62,011 nucleotides of DNA from Candidatus Physcousia equi (lineage in GTDB: Bacteria > Bacteroidota > Bacteroidia > Bacteroidales > Bacteroidaceae): assembly GCA_018065005.1 (NCBI GenBank), contig JAGHUD010000039.1:1-62011 (forward strand). Direction: 5' to 3'. This document shows, piece by piece, positions 45,050 through 53,806 of the stretch; the stretch's first letter is position 1, and each line of letters opens with the position of its first letter. The notes beneath the pieces were generated by a model. It had not been told where the DNA came from. It did not search any database and saw only the letters and a list, made by a program, of their open reading frames with translations. A program made the translations under genes and the position numbers.

Positions 45050-46561
45050 TTATTTGATGTATTCAGCCAGGTCAGTGAGGCGCATATCGCCCTTGCGCAG
45101 GAAGGTGTCGTGCATAGCAAATGCCGCACAGAGCTCGTGCTCTGTGTGTCCGCCCCGCTTGTTGGCATACTTGAGATAGTCGCGAAGCATGGGCTGATAG
45201 TCAGGATGAGCCACGTTGATGAGTGCCTCAGCCTTCTGCATGTCGCTCTTGTGTCGGAGGTCAGCCACGCCATACTCCGTGATGACCGCATCGATGTAGT
45301 GGTTTGTGTGGTCGATGTGGCTGGCAAAGGGAACGATGCTTGAGATGGCACCCCCCTTGGTGGTCGAGCCGCAGGTGAAGATGGAGAGATAAGCCGACGA
45401 TGCAAAGTCAGCCGAACCACCGATGCCGTTCATCATCTTGGTGCCGCAAATCTTCGTGCTGTTCACATGTCCGTAGAGGTCGCATTCGATAGCCGTGTTG
45501 AGTGCACACACGCCAATGCGTGCGATGACCTCAGGACAGTTGCTGATCTCTGATGGGCGCACCACGAGTTTGTCTTTGAAGAAGTCCATGTTGTCGTAGA
45601 TGTCGAGCAAGCACTCGTTGGTTACCGTCAGCGAACAAGTAGAGGCTGAGAGCACACGTCCCTGCTTCATGAGGTTGACAGGTGCGTCTTGGAGCACCTC
45701 CGTGTAGATGTTGAAGTTGGGCACCTCCGCACACTGACCCAGTGCGCCCAGCACAGCGTTGGCGCCGCTGCCCACACCGCTTTGCAGGTTGAGGAAGCTG
45801 GAGGGGATGAGCCCCTGCTTGAGGTTCATCAAGAGGAAGTCAGCCACGTTCTGACCAATCTGCGTGGTGATGGGGTCGGCATCCTTGAAGGCGCGTGCTT
45901 CGTCAGGTATGTTGCACTCCAGCACACCCAGCACGCGGTCGGCGTCCACCTCCACATAGGGCTTTCCGATGCGGTCGCTTGCCTTGCAGATGTTGATGGG
46001 CTTGCGGAAGGGGTGGTCTTCTATTTCATAGACGTCGTGCATGCCAATGCTCTTGGCACTGTGGAACGCATTCAGTTCGACGAAAATGCCCTTCTTGGCC
46101 AGACGCGCCACGGTGGGAGAGATGCCTCCGGCAGCCGTGAGGTAGATGTGGCATTTGTTGCCCACCTTCTCTATGGCGCAAGCCTCGAGGATGGCCCAGG
46201 TCACCTCGCCGAGGTAGCCCTGGCGAATCTGTGTGGCCATGTTGGAGAGGTTGAGGTCGGAGTAGCGCAGCTCGTTGTTGTTGACGTGCTTGCGGAAGTC
46301 ACCATTGGTGGTGTAGGGAGCGCGGTAGTCGATGGCTTGCGCGTTGGAGAGTGCGCCGTCGCAACTCTGTCCCGTGCTGGCACCAGTGAAGATGCTGATC
46401 TTGAAAGGTCTGCCTGCGGCATGCTCCGCTTCAGCCTTGGCTGCAATGGCGGCAGGGATGCTCTTGGGCGCACCCGCTGGCGTGAAGCCGCTCAAGCCGA
46501 TGGTGTCTCCATTCTGGATGAGTGCTGCAGCCTCCGCTGCAGTGATTTTGTTGAATTCCAT
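45050..46561 (-). CDS. Acetyl-CoA hydrolase/succinyl-CoA:acetate CoA-transferase family protein
   Basis: The 503-residue protein belongs to the class I CoA-transferase family of Bacteroidales. The N-terminus shows NGDTIGLSGFTPAGAPKSIP, and the catalytic Glu is expected in NIYTEVLQDAP. Other signatures are SGVGSGANAVLGAL, the glycine-rich MNGIGGSADFASSAY, and ITEYGVADLR. It probably moves CoA between succinate and acetate or propionate, coupling to the succinate formed by the convergent frdCAB operon. I cannot separate hydrolase from transferase activity by sequence. Its promoter is at 46698-46728. Confidence 0.92.
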   Translation of the reverse strand: MEFNKITAAEAAALIQNGDTIGLSGFTPAGAPKSIPAAIAAKAEAEHAAGRPFKISIFTGASTGQSCDGALSNAQAIDYRAPYTTNGDFRKHVNNNELRYSDLNLSNMATQIRQGYLGEVTWAILEACAIEKVGNKCHIYLTAAGGISPTVARLAKKGIFVELNAFHSAKSIGMHDVYEIEDHPFRKPINICKASDRIGKPYVEVDADRVLGVLECNIPDEARAFKDADPITTQIGQNVADFLLMNLKQGLIPSSFLNLQSGVGSGANAVLGALGQCAEVPNFNIYTEVLQDAPVNLMKQGRVLSASTCSLTVTNECLLDIYDNMDFFKDKLVVRPSEISNCPEVIARIGVCALNTAIECDLYGHVNSTKICGTKMMNGIGGSADFASSAYLSIFTCGSTTKGGAISSIVPFASHIDHTNHYIDAVITEYGVADLRHKSDMQKAEALINVAHPDYQPMLRDYLKYANKRGGHTEHELCAAFAMHDTFLRKGDMRLTDLAEYIK

Positions 46562-46697
46562 GTGTTGTTTATGTTTTTTATATTTTAGTCTTAAACGTTT
46601 TTCACGTTGAGTACATACTAAGAAAAAAAGCAGCGAACTTCTCAGTCAGCCGCTTTCCAAAACTAAACCTTAACTATGAAAAAATCTAATGTGACGG

Positions 46698-46728
46698 CAA
46701 AAGTAAGATAAAAAGACACATTCTCCAA
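46698..46728 (-). promoter_or_regulatory. Promoter for the CoA-transferase gene
   Basis: On the minus strand, TTG at 46728-46726 and TACTTTTG at 46705-46698 have the 23-nt offset. Confidence 0.6.
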
Positions 46729-46837
46729 ATTTTTCAGTGGAAAAATGCGCTTTTTTTTACAAAATGTAAATAAAACATAAAAAACGGCACCAAAAACATG
46801 CTCTGCGCACAGCGATTCTCACTTTCTGAGTCAAAAG

Positions 46838-46869
46838 TTTGCTTTTCCGTGCGAAAAGTAGTATCTTTG
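46838..46869 (+). promoter_or_regulatory. Promoter for the miaB operon
   Basis: TTTG at 46838-46841 and TATCTTTG at 46862-46869 have the 23-nt offset. The transcript would begin near 46876 and include the hairpin at 46884-46921. Confidence 0.65.
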
Positions 46870-46883
46870 CGCCAAATTAACGA

Positions 46884-46921
46884 GCGTGCACACCTTATTA
46901 TATATAATATGTGCGCGCGCG
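46884..46921 (+). promoter_or_regulatory. Leader hairpin upstream of miaB
   Basis: GCGTGCACA pairs with TGTGCGCGC (one G-T wobble) around an AT-only loop. It ends about 27 nt before the miaB ATG and is followed by no T-run, so it is a leader structure and not a terminator. Confidence 0.5.
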
Positions 46922-46947
46922 TTTACTCATTATGTATATGAAGAGTT

Positions 46948-48258
46948 ATGAAGAAACTTCACATCGAAACATACGGATGCCAGATGAACGTTGCCGACAG
47001 TGAGGTGGTTGCCTCCGTGATGGGCATGGCTGGCTACGAACAGACAGAGCAACTGGAAGAGGCAGATGCCGTCTTCCTCAACACCTGCAGCGTGCGAGAC
47101 AACGCCGAGCAGAAGATCATCTCGCGCCTCGAATTTCTGCAGAGCATGCGCAAGAAGGGCAGCCACTTCATCATCGGCGTGCTCGGGTGCATGGCAGAGC
47201 GCGTCAAGGACAAGCTGCTCGAGGAGTACGGAGCAGACCTCGTGTGCGGGCCAGACGCCTACCTCTCGCTGCCCGATCTCGTGGCGCAAGCCGAACTCGG
47301 ACAGAAAGCCATGAACGTGGAACTCTCGCTGAGCGAAACCTACAAAGACGTGGTGCCGCAGCGCATCTGTGGCACCCACATAGGAGGTTTTGTCAGCATC
47401 ATGCGTGGCTGCAACAATTTCTGCCACTACTGCATCGTGCCCTACACCCGTGGACGCGAGCGCAGTCGCGACGTGGAGAGCATACTGCGTGAGGTGCGCG
47501 ACCTGCGCGACCGCGGATTCAAGGAGGTCACCCTGCTCGGCCAGAATGTCAACAGCTATCAGAGTGCCGACGTCTCCTTCCCGCAGCTCCTGCGCCTCGT
47601 GGCTCGTGAAGCCCCCGAGATGCGCGTGCGCTTCACCACCAGCCACCCCAAGGACATGAGCGACGAGACGCTGCACGTCATCGAACAAGAACCCAACGTG
47701 TGCCGCCACATCCACCTGCCAGTGCAGAGCGGTAGCGACACGGTGCTCAAGGCCATGAACCGCAAGTACACACGAGCTTGGTATATGGACCGCATACGCG
47801 CCATACGAAGCATCGTCAAGGACTGCGCCATCACCACCGACATCTTTGCCGGCTATTGCGGCGAGACGGAGGAGGACCACCAACTCTCGCTCTCACTCAT
47901 GCGCGAAGTAGGCTACGACAGCGCCTTCATGTTCAAGTATTCCGAACGCCCTGGCACCTACGCCTCCAAGCACATGCCCGACGACATACCCGAAGACGTC
48001 AAGGTGCACCGCCTGAACGAGCTCATCGCACTGCAGAACGAGATGTCTGCCATGCGCAATGCCGAATGTGTGGGCAAGGAGTATGACGTGCTCATCGAGG
48101 GCGTCAGCAAGCGTTCGCGCGAACAACTCTTCGGCCGCACGGAGCAGAACAAGGTGGTCATCGTCGACCGCGGAAGTCACCACATCGGAGACACCGTGCG
48201 CGTGGTCATCACTGAGAGCAGCAGCGCCACACTCAAAGGGAAAGAAGTGAGTGAGTGA
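46948..48258 (+). CDS. miaB: tRNA-2-methylthio-N6-dimethylallyladenosine synthase MiaB
   Basis: MiaB is a radical SAM enzyme that adds a methylthio group to i6A37 of tRNA. The N-terminal UPF0004 domain starts MKKLHIETYGCQMNVADSE and has FLNTCSVRDNAEQK and GVLGCMAERV, giving the auxiliary cluster Cys. The radical SAM motif is CNNFCHYC (Cys155, Cys159, Cys162). A TRAM domain closes the protein (YDVLIEGVSKRSREQLFGRT). The 436 residues are normal. It heads the miaB-ftsX-DUF3098-uppP-truB-queA set. Confidence 0.97.
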   Translation: MKKLHIETYGCQMNVADSEVVASVMGMAGYEQTEQLEEADAVFLNTCSVRDNAEQKIISRLEFLQSMRKKGSHFIIGVLGCMAERVKDKLLEEYGADLVCGPDAYLSLPDLVAQAELGQKAMNVELSLSETYKDVVPQRICGTHIGGFVSIMRGCNNFCHYCIVPYTRGRERSRDVESILREVRDLRDRGFKEVTLLGQNVNSYQSADVSFPQLLRLVAREAPEMRVRFTTSHPKDMSDETLHVIEQEPNVCRHIHLPVQSGSDTVLKAMNRKYTRAWYMDRIRAIRSIVKDCAITTDIFAGYCGETEEDHQLSLSLMREVGYDSAFMFKYSERPGTYASKHMPDDIPEDVKVHRLNELIALQNEMSAMRNAECVGKEYDVLIEGVSKRSREQLFGRTEQNKVVIVDRGSHHIGDTVRVVITESSSATLKGKEVSE

Positions 48259-48328
48259 ATCGTCCCTAACATGGACCTCTCCCCCCCACTTTACTGGACA
48301 CGGACAACAACATTTTGCTCACCAACTT

Positions 48329-49198
48329 ATGAAAAAGAAACGCTTCCCCCTGCAGTGGCAAGCCGTCACCAGCACCATAAGCACCACCATGGTGCTCATC
48401 CTCATGGGCATGATGGTGCTCTGCGTCTTCTCGGCACGCCACATCACCAGCACGGTGCGTCAGAACCTCACCGTCACCGTCACACTCAGCGACGAGGTGG
48501 GACAGACCGAAACGGCACGCATGCAGTCGATGATCAAAACCGAACGCTACGTCAAGGACGTACTCCTTATCCCCGCCGATAGCGTGCTCAAGGAACAGAT
48601 ACAAGCCATCGGCAGCGACCCAACGGAGTTCATCGGATTCAATCCCTACTACACCGAACTTGAAGTGAGTCTGCAGCCCGACTATGCCAACAGCGACAGC
48701 CTGGCGTGGATCATCCCCGAACTCAAAGAGAAGTTCCCACAGATGACCGATGTGCACTACCAAAAAGACCTGGTGGACAATCTCAACCGCAACCTCAACA
48801 AGATCACACTGCTCCTGGCTGTGCTCTCAGGACTCATGCTGCTCGTCCTCATCACCATCATCAACAGCACCGTGCGCCTCTCCATCTACAGTCGCCGATT
48901 CCTCATCCACACCATGAAGCTCGTAGGCGCCAGCTGGAGTTTCATCCGACGCCCCTTCCTGCGTCGCAGCCTCTGGATAGGTCTCATCGCTTCGTTTGTG
49001 GCCAATGCACTCCTGCTCGCAGGCATCCACTCTCTGTTTAGCTACGACCCCGTGCTCGGGCAGTTCATCTCCACGGAGAGCCTCGTCGTCATGGTGGTGA
49101 GCGTCTTTGCCATGGGACTCTTCATCACGCTTCTCTGCACCTACATCAGCGTCAGCCATTTCATCAAGCTCAAGGAGCATGAGATGTACGAGCGATAG
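48329..49198 (+). CDS. ftsX: Cell division permease-like protein FtsX
   Basis: FtsX couples the FtsE ATPase to periplasmic cell-wall hydrolases at the septum. I chose the ATG at 48329 (MKKKRFPLQW) over an upstream GTG that overlaps miaB, because it fits the family N-terminus and length (289 residues). A first membrane helix (MVLILMGMMVLCVFSA) is followed by a large periplasmic domain, then three C-terminal helices (ITLLLAVLSGLMLLVLITII, LWIGLIASFVANALLLAG, LVVMVVSVFAMGLFITLLC). ftsE is not in the window. DUF3098 and uppP follow. Confidence 0.93.
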   Translation: MKKKRFPLQWQAVTSTISTTMVLILMGMMVLCVFSARHITSTVRQNLTVTVTLSDEVGQTETARMQSMIKTERYVKDVLLIPADSVLKEQIQAIGSDPTEFIGFNPYYTELEVSLQPDYANSDSLAWIIPELKEKFPQMTDVHYQKDLVDNLNRNLNKITLLLAVLSGLMLLVLITIINSTVRLSIYSRRFLIHTMKLVGASWSFIRRPFLRRSLWIGLIASFVANALLLAGIHSLFSYDPVLGQFISTESLVVMVVSVFAMGLFITLLCTYISVSHFIKLKEHEMYER

Positions 49199-49257
49199 GT
49201 CTGCCACCACCACGCTATGAATCTTAAATAACAATCATCAATCCCCACATCACAACA

Positions 49258-49509
49258 ATGGATAAGAGAAATTTTGCATTCGACAAGATGAACTACATCC
49301 TCCTCGCCATCGGCATGGCAGTCGTAGTCGTCGGTTTCATTCTCATGTCAGGATCGGGCAGCACAGAAGAAGCCTTCAATCCCGACATCTTTAGTGCACG
49401 TCGCATCAAGGTGGCACCCATTGTCTGCTTCTGCGGTTTTGCCTTCATGGTCTACGGCATCATGCACAAGCCGCACACCGCGTCCGACGACAAGGAACAG
49501 CTGAACTAA
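49258..49509 (+). CDS. DUF3098 small membrane protein
   Basis: The 83-residue protein has two hydrophobic helices ([18 protein letters not shown] and [18 protein letters not shown]) linked by a short loop with the family sequence [15 protein letters not shown]. The function is unknown. Its conserved position between ftsX and uppP in Bacteroidales suggests an envelope or division role. It starts 59 bp after ftsX and ends 22 bp before uppP. Confidence 0.9.
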   Translation: MDKRNFAFDKMNYILLAIGMAVVVVGFILMSGSGSTEEAFNPDIFSARRIKVAPIVCFCGFAFMVYGIMHKPHTASDDKEQLN

Positions 49510-49531
49510 CCACCCCAACAGAAGCAAGACT

Positions 49532-50335
49532 ATGGACGAATTGCAAGCCCTCTGGATGGGTCTCTTTCAGGGACTCACGGAATACCTGCCCGTAAGCAGC
49601 AGCGGACACCTTGCCATTGCTGCCGAAGTGTTGGGAGTAGAAGACCCCGACAAGATCATGTCATTCACCGTTGCCGTGCATGTGGCCACCGTGCTCAGCA
49701 CCTTGGTCATACTGTGGCGTGAGGTCTCATGGATGCTCAGGGGAACCTTCACCACTGCCTGGAACGACGAGAAGCGCTACGTGCTCAACATCCTGGTGAG
49801 CATGATTCCCATTGCCGTCGTGGGTGTCCTCTTCAAGGATACCATCGAGCAGGCCTTCAGCGGCTTGCTCGTCGTGGGCATCTGTCTGCTCATCACAGCC
49901 TGCCTCCTGGGCTTCAGTTATATAGCCAAGCCCCGCACCAGGGAGCACATCACCCCCGTCCATGCTTTCGTCATCGGCATCGCACAGGCCATTGCCGTCC
50001 TGCCCGGACTGAGCCGCAGCGGCAGCACCATCGGCATGGGCCTCATCCTCGGCAACAAGAAGGAGCATCTGGCTCAGTTCTCCTTCCTTATGTCCATCCC
50101 TCCCATTCTGGGCATGGCATTGCTCGACCTCAAGGATATGCTCCAGATGGGAGTCACACAAGCCATGTCCGGCATCTCTCCCACCTCCCTCATCGTAGGC
50201 TTTGTGGCAGCATTCCTTACCGGCTGCTTTGCCTGCAAACTGATGATCAACCTCGTGAAGAAAGGTAAGATGATATGGTTCGCCCTCTATTGTGCCGTCG
50301 TAGGTGCAGCCGTACTCATCTCTCAACTGTTCTGA
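49532..50335 (+). CDS. uppP: Undecaprenyl-diphosphate phosphatase
   Basis: UppP dephosphorylates undecaprenyl diphosphate to recycle the lipid carrier for peptidoglycan and surface polysaccharides, and its overexpression gives bacitracin resistance. The 267-residue protein has about eight membrane helices and both active-site stretches: [16 protein letters not shown] near the start and [15 protein letters not shown] in the middle. It starts 22 bp after DUF3098, and truB follows after 24 bp. Confidence 0.97.
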   Translation: MDELQALWMGLFQGLTEYLPVSSSGHLAIAAEVLGVEDPDKIMSFTVAVHVATVLSTLVILWREVSWMLRGTFTTAWNDEKRYVLNILVSMIPIAVVGVLFKDTIEQAFSGLLVVGICLLITACLLGFSYIAKPRTREHITPVHAFVIGIAQAIAVLPGLSRSGSTIGMGLILGNKKEHLAQFSFLMSIPPILGMALLDLKDMLQMGVTQAMSGISPTSLIVGFVAAFLTGCFACKLMINLVKKGKMIWFALYCAVVGAAVLISQLF

Positions 50336-50359
50336 TAGTAAGTCAAAATAAGTTCTGAT

Positions 50360-51088
50360 ATGGCCGATTTCATCACAGGCGAGATACTCTACTTCGACAA
50401 ACCGCTGCGCTGGACCTCATTCGACCTCGTGGCAAAGGTGCGCTGGCAACTCTGTAAGCGCCTTGGGGTGAAGAAACTCAAGGTGGGACACGCTGGCACA
50501 CTCGACCCCTTGGCAACAGGTGTGGTCACCGTCTGCACCGGTCGCGCCACCAAGCGCATCAACGAACTGCAGGCGCACACCAAGGAGTATGTGACCACCT
50601 TACAGTTGGGAGCCACCACACCGAGCTACGACCTCGAGAAACCCATCGATGCCACCTATCCCACGCAGCACATCACGCGCGAGCTCATCGACGAAGTCCT
50701 GCCACGCTTCCGTGGACGCATCGAGCAGGTGCCACCCGCCTTTTCGGCATGCAAGGTCAACGGCGACCGAGCCTACGAACTGGCACGCAAGGGTGCAGAG
50801 GTGCAGCTCAAAGCCAAGGTGCTGGTCATCGACGAACTTGAAGTTCTGCGTTTCGACCCCGCAGCCATGCAGCTCGAGCTGCGCATCGTATGCAGCAAAG
50901 GCACCTACATACGAGCCCTTGCCCGCGACATTGGCGAGGCGCTCCAGAGCGGAGCCCATCTCATAGCGCTGCGCCGCACCCGCGTGGGCGACATCCGAGT
51001 GGAGCAGTGCATGCAGATTGAAGATTTCCAGGCATGGCTCGAGCGCCAGTCCGTAGCCCCTCCCCCCTCTCTCTCTAACCCCGTCTAA
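50360..51088 (+). CDS. truB: tRNA pseudouridine(55) synthase TruB
   Basis: TruB makes pseudouridine 55 in the T arm of most tRNAs. The catalytic Asp lies in KVGHAGTLDPLATGVV. Other signatures are YFDKPLRWTSFDLV, PPAFSACKVNGDRAYELAR and IVCSKGTYIRALARDIGE. At 242 residues it lacks the C-terminal PUA extension of the E. coli enzyme, as expected for Bacteroidales. queA starts 18 bp downstream. Confidence 0.97.
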   Translation: MADFITGEILYFDKPLRWTSFDLVAKVRWQLCKRLGVKKLKVGHAGTLDPLATGVVTVCTGRATKRINELQAHTKEYVTTLQLGATTPSYDLEKPIDATYPTQHITRELIDEVLPRFRGRIEQVPPAFSACKVNGDRAYELARKGAEVQLKAKVLVIDELEVLRFDPAAMQLELRIVCSKGTYIRALARDIGEALQSGAHLIALRRTRVGDIRVEQCMQIEDFQAWLERQSVAPPPSLSNPV

Positions 51089-51106
51089 CCACCAATCCGA
51101 AATATT

Positions 51107-52237
51107 ATGAAACTTTCCCAATTCAAGTACAGACTCGACCCCGAGCGAATTGCGCAGCACCCCACACCCTTCCGCGACGACTGTCGCCTGATGGTGGTGC
51201 ACGCCAAGAGCGGCACCTTCGAGCATCGCGACCATTTCTACGACATCATGGACTACTTCGACGAGAAGGACGTCTTCGTCTTCAACGACACCAAGGTATT
51301 TCCCGCACGTCTCTACGGCAACAAGGAGAAGACGGGTGCGCGCATCGAGGTGTTTCTGCTTCGCGAACTGAATCCTGAGTTGCGGCTTTGGGATGTGCTC
51401 GTCGATCCTGCCCGCAAGATTCGCATCGGCAACAAACTCTATTTCGGTGAAGACAACTCCATGGTGGCAGAAGTCATCGACAACACCACAAGCCGTGGTC
51501 GCACGCTGCGTTTCCTCTACGATGGTCCGCACGACGAATTCAAGCGTGCCCTCTATGCCCTTGGCGAAGCACCACTGCCTCGCAGCATCCTGAGTCGTCC
51601 CAGCGAGCCTTGCGACATCGACGACTTCCAGACCATCTTCGCCAGCAAGGAAGGTGCCGTCACAGCCCCCAGTGCTTGCCTCCACTTCAGTCGCTCCTTG
51701 ATGAAGCGTCTTGAGCTCAAGGGCGTCGACCTTGCCTACATCACTATGCACTGCGGTCTGGGCAGTTTCCGCGAAATCGATGTGGAAGACCTCACCAAGC
51801 ACAAGATGGACAGCGAGGAGATACACGTGAGCGAGGAGGCATGCCGGCTCATCAATGGAGCGCACGACACGGGCCATCGCGTGTGTGCCATCGGAACAAC
51901 CGTGCAGCGTGTCCTCGAGACAGCGGTCAGTGCCGACGAGCACCTCAAGCCTTTCGACGGCTGGACCAACAAGTTTATCTTCCCGCCCCACAAATTTGTG
52001 CTTGCCGACGCCATGGTCGCCAACTTCTATATGCCCTACAGCACACTGCTCATGCTCACGGCAGCCTATGGTGGCTACGAACTCATCATGAGGGCCTATG
52101 AGGAAGCCCTCCAAAAGGAATTCCCCGTGCTCGACCTCAAAGGCAACCCAATGAAGGACGAGACGACAGGCGAACCACTCGTAGAGCGCTACCGATTCGG
52201 CACCTACGGCGACGCTATGCTCATCTTGCAAGACTAA
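51107..52237 (+). CDS. queA: S-adenosylmethionine:tRNA ribosyltransferase-isomerase QueA
   Basis: QueA transfers the ribosyl moiety of S-adenosylmethionine to preQ1 in tRNA, giving epoxyqueuosine. The 376-residue protein begins [19 protein letters not shown] and has [52 protein letters not shown], and a C-terminal [14 protein letters not shown]. The other queuosine genes are not in the window. It ends the miaB-ftsX-DUF3098-uppP-truB-queA set, with a terminator 6 bp after the stop. Confidence 0.97.
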   Translation: MKLSQFKYRLDPERIAQHPTPFRDDCRLMVVHAKSGTFEHRDHFYDIMDYFDEKDVFVFNDTKVFPARLYGNKEKTGARIEVFLLRELNPELRLWDVLVDPARKIRIGNKLYFGEDNSMVAEVIDNTTSRGRTLRFLYDGPHDEFKRALYALGEAPLPRSILSRPSEPCDIDDFQTIFASKEGAVTAPSACLHFSRSLMKRLELKGVDLAYITMHCGLGSFREIDVEDLTKHKMDSEEIHVSEEACRLINGAHDTGHRVCAIGTTVQRVLETAVSADEHLKPFDGWTNKFIFPPHKFVLADAMVANFYMPYSTLLMLTAAYGGYELIMRAYEEALQKEFPVLDLKGNPMKDETTGEPLVERYRFGTYGDAMLILQD

Positions 52238-52242
52238 CGACC

Positions 52243-52295
52243 GACAGGCGGCGGAGCATGAGACAACACTCATGTTCCGTCGTCTGTTTTTTTTC
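52243..52295 (+). terminator. Terminator after queA
   Basis: GACAGGCGGCGGAGCATGAG pairs imperfectly with CTCATGTTCCGTCGTCTG over a short loop, then eight T residues follow. It separates the queA set from folK. Confidence 0.9.
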
Positions 52296-52337
52296 ATACA
52301 GATGAAAGCCTCACTCATTTCAAATGCTTGAAACATC

Positions 52338-52811
52338 GTGAACTCAAAACTCACCTATCTTGGACTGGGCAGCAACCTCGGCGACCGATATGCTCTCATC
52401 CGCCAAGCCCTCTGCTTGCTGGAAGAGCGAGTGGGGCGCATCGCAGCCTGCTCATCGCTCATCGAGACGGAGCCATGGGGGTTCAAGAGCGACCACCCTT
52501 TCATCAACGCCGTAGTGGCACTGCGCACCGAGCTCTCCGCCCGTGACCTCTTGCTTGCCACACAGCAGATAGAGTGCGAACTCGGCAGGCAGCAAAAGTC
52601 CACACGCCCCGCGCCCGTCTCTGATGCCGATAGCCCCGCCTTGCCGCAGTATGCCGATCGCCCCATCGACGTCGACATCCTGCTCTATGGCGACGAGCAC
52701 ATCGACACCGACATCACCGACAACGAAGGCGCGCTCCGTCGCCTCACCGTGCCCCATCCCTTGATGCAGCAGCGCGACTTTGTCATGCGCCCCCTTCGTG
52801 AGATTCGCTGA
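52338..52811 (+). CDS. folK: 2-amino-4-hydroxy-6-hydroxymethyldihydropteridine diphosphokinase
   Basis: FolK pyrophosphorylates hydroxymethyldihydropterin in folate synthesis. Translation appears to start at GTG (52338), giving MNSKLTYLGLGSNLGDRYAL, which matches the family N-terminus; no ATG is nearby. Signatures are IETEPWGFKSDHPFINAVVAL and the ATP-Mg motif DRPIDVDILLYGD, with VPHPLMQQRDFVMRPL near the end. The 157 residues are normal. About 15 residues (KSTRPAPVSDADSPALPQ region) form a Pro/Ser-rich loop insertion before the ATP motif. Confidence 0.95.
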   Translation: MNSKLTYLGLGSNLGDRYALIRQALCLLEERVGRIAACSSLIETEPWGFKSDHPFINAVVALRTELSARDLLLATQQIECELGRQQKSTRPAPVSDADSPALPQYADRPIDVDILLYGDEHIDTDITDNEGALRRLTVPHPLMQQRDFVMRPLREIR

Positions 52812-52864
52812 CATCTTCTTCATTCGAGACACACGATTAATCGCTTTTCCAAAAAAACAAAAAA

Positions 52865-53803
52865 ATGAAAAAGAACACTACACTCTGGGCAGTAGGCATC
52901 GCAGCCTTGCTGCTCCTCAACGCATGCAACAAGTCTGCCCGCACAGCCAACGATGCCGACAGCACCGCTGTAGCCCAACAGGACCCCGAAGGCGCAACCG
53001 CAGTGCCTGACTTCGACATGTCGCGACCGCTCTGCACCGTCCTCGACGGCGACACCATCGAAAAGACCATTTACGACGCTCAAGGGCGCGTGGTGATGAA
53101 GGGCTGCATGCGCGACGGCGAAGAAGGTGGCGACCCTGCATGGTATGCCGAAACCTTCACCTACGACAAGGACGGCTATCTCACACGCACCGACTACGTA
53201 TGGGGCGAATGGGAAAACTGGGAACAGATCATCTACGACGACCAGCACCGCGCCATCCGCAAAGAGAGTGAGTCTGGCTTCACCACCCACTACACTTGGG
53301 ATGGACTGACACGCACCGACGACGGCTTCTGTGTGGAGCAGCTCACCTATTCCGACAAGACCTACCAGCACGTGGCTGTGCGCAAGAGCTATGTCTCCAA
53401 CAATGGTCCCATCTCCAGCGAGTCAACCTTTGATGCGCAGGGCCGCGAGATACGCTGTGTCTACTACACCGATGGTGTGCCCACTTCAGCCACCGAGGAG
53501 GTGTATGCCGACAATAAGTGCCAGACCTACAGTCTGAAACTCAACGCTGACGGCACAGAGGCTAAGCGCACCGCAACCTGGGTGACAGAGTACTACCCCA
53601 ATGGCAAGTACGACAAGGTGGCGCGCACCTACACGGTAGACGGTTCGATGGAAGGCTACACGCAGCAGTTCGACGAGCTGGGACGTCCTGTGCACTTCAA
53701 GAACGAATATCAGGAATACGACATCCATTGGGAAGGCAACACTTCCACCTACACTGCCGATGGCATGACCTACTCCACGACTTACGAGCAAACAAAGCAA
53801 TAA
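52865..53803 (+). CDS. YD-repeat lipoprotein (first of three)
   Basis: The lipobox LNAC places the lipidated Cys at residue 21. A short Ala/Asp linker leads to a series of YD-type repeats (IYDAQGRVVMK, TYDKDGYLTRT, IYDDQHRAIRKE, TFDAQGREIRC, QFDELGRPVHF). Such repeats form beta-strand modules in larger Rhs-type proteins, but here no toxin or core domain follows. It probably sits on the outer membrane. The next lipoprotein starts 3 bp after the stop, so the genes are an operon. The function is unknown. Confidence 0.8.
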   Translation: MKKNTTLWAVGIAALLLLNACNKSARTANDADSTAVAQQDPEGATAVPDFDMSRPLCTVLDGDTIEKTIYDAQGRVVMKGCMRDGEEGGDPAWYAETFTYDKDGYLTRTDYVWGEWENWEQIIYDDQHRAIRKESESGFTTHYTWDGLTRTDDGFCVEQLTYSDKTYQHVAVRKSYVSNNGPISSESTFDAQGREIRCVYYTDGVPTSATEEVYADNKCQTYSLKLNADGTEAKRTATWVTEYYPNGKYDKVARTYTVDGSMEGYTQQFDELGRPVHFKNEYQEYDIHWEGNTSTYTADGMTYSTTYEQTKQ

Positions 53804-53806
53804 ACA

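Larger units (their letters stand above)
46562..46947. other. Divergent regulatory region between the CoA-transferase and miaB genes
   Basis: It holds a minus-strand promoter (46698-46728), a plus-strand promoter (46839-46869) and a leader hairpin for miaB (46884-46921). No coding sequence was seen. The minus-strand leader is about 130 nt. Confidence 0.6.
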
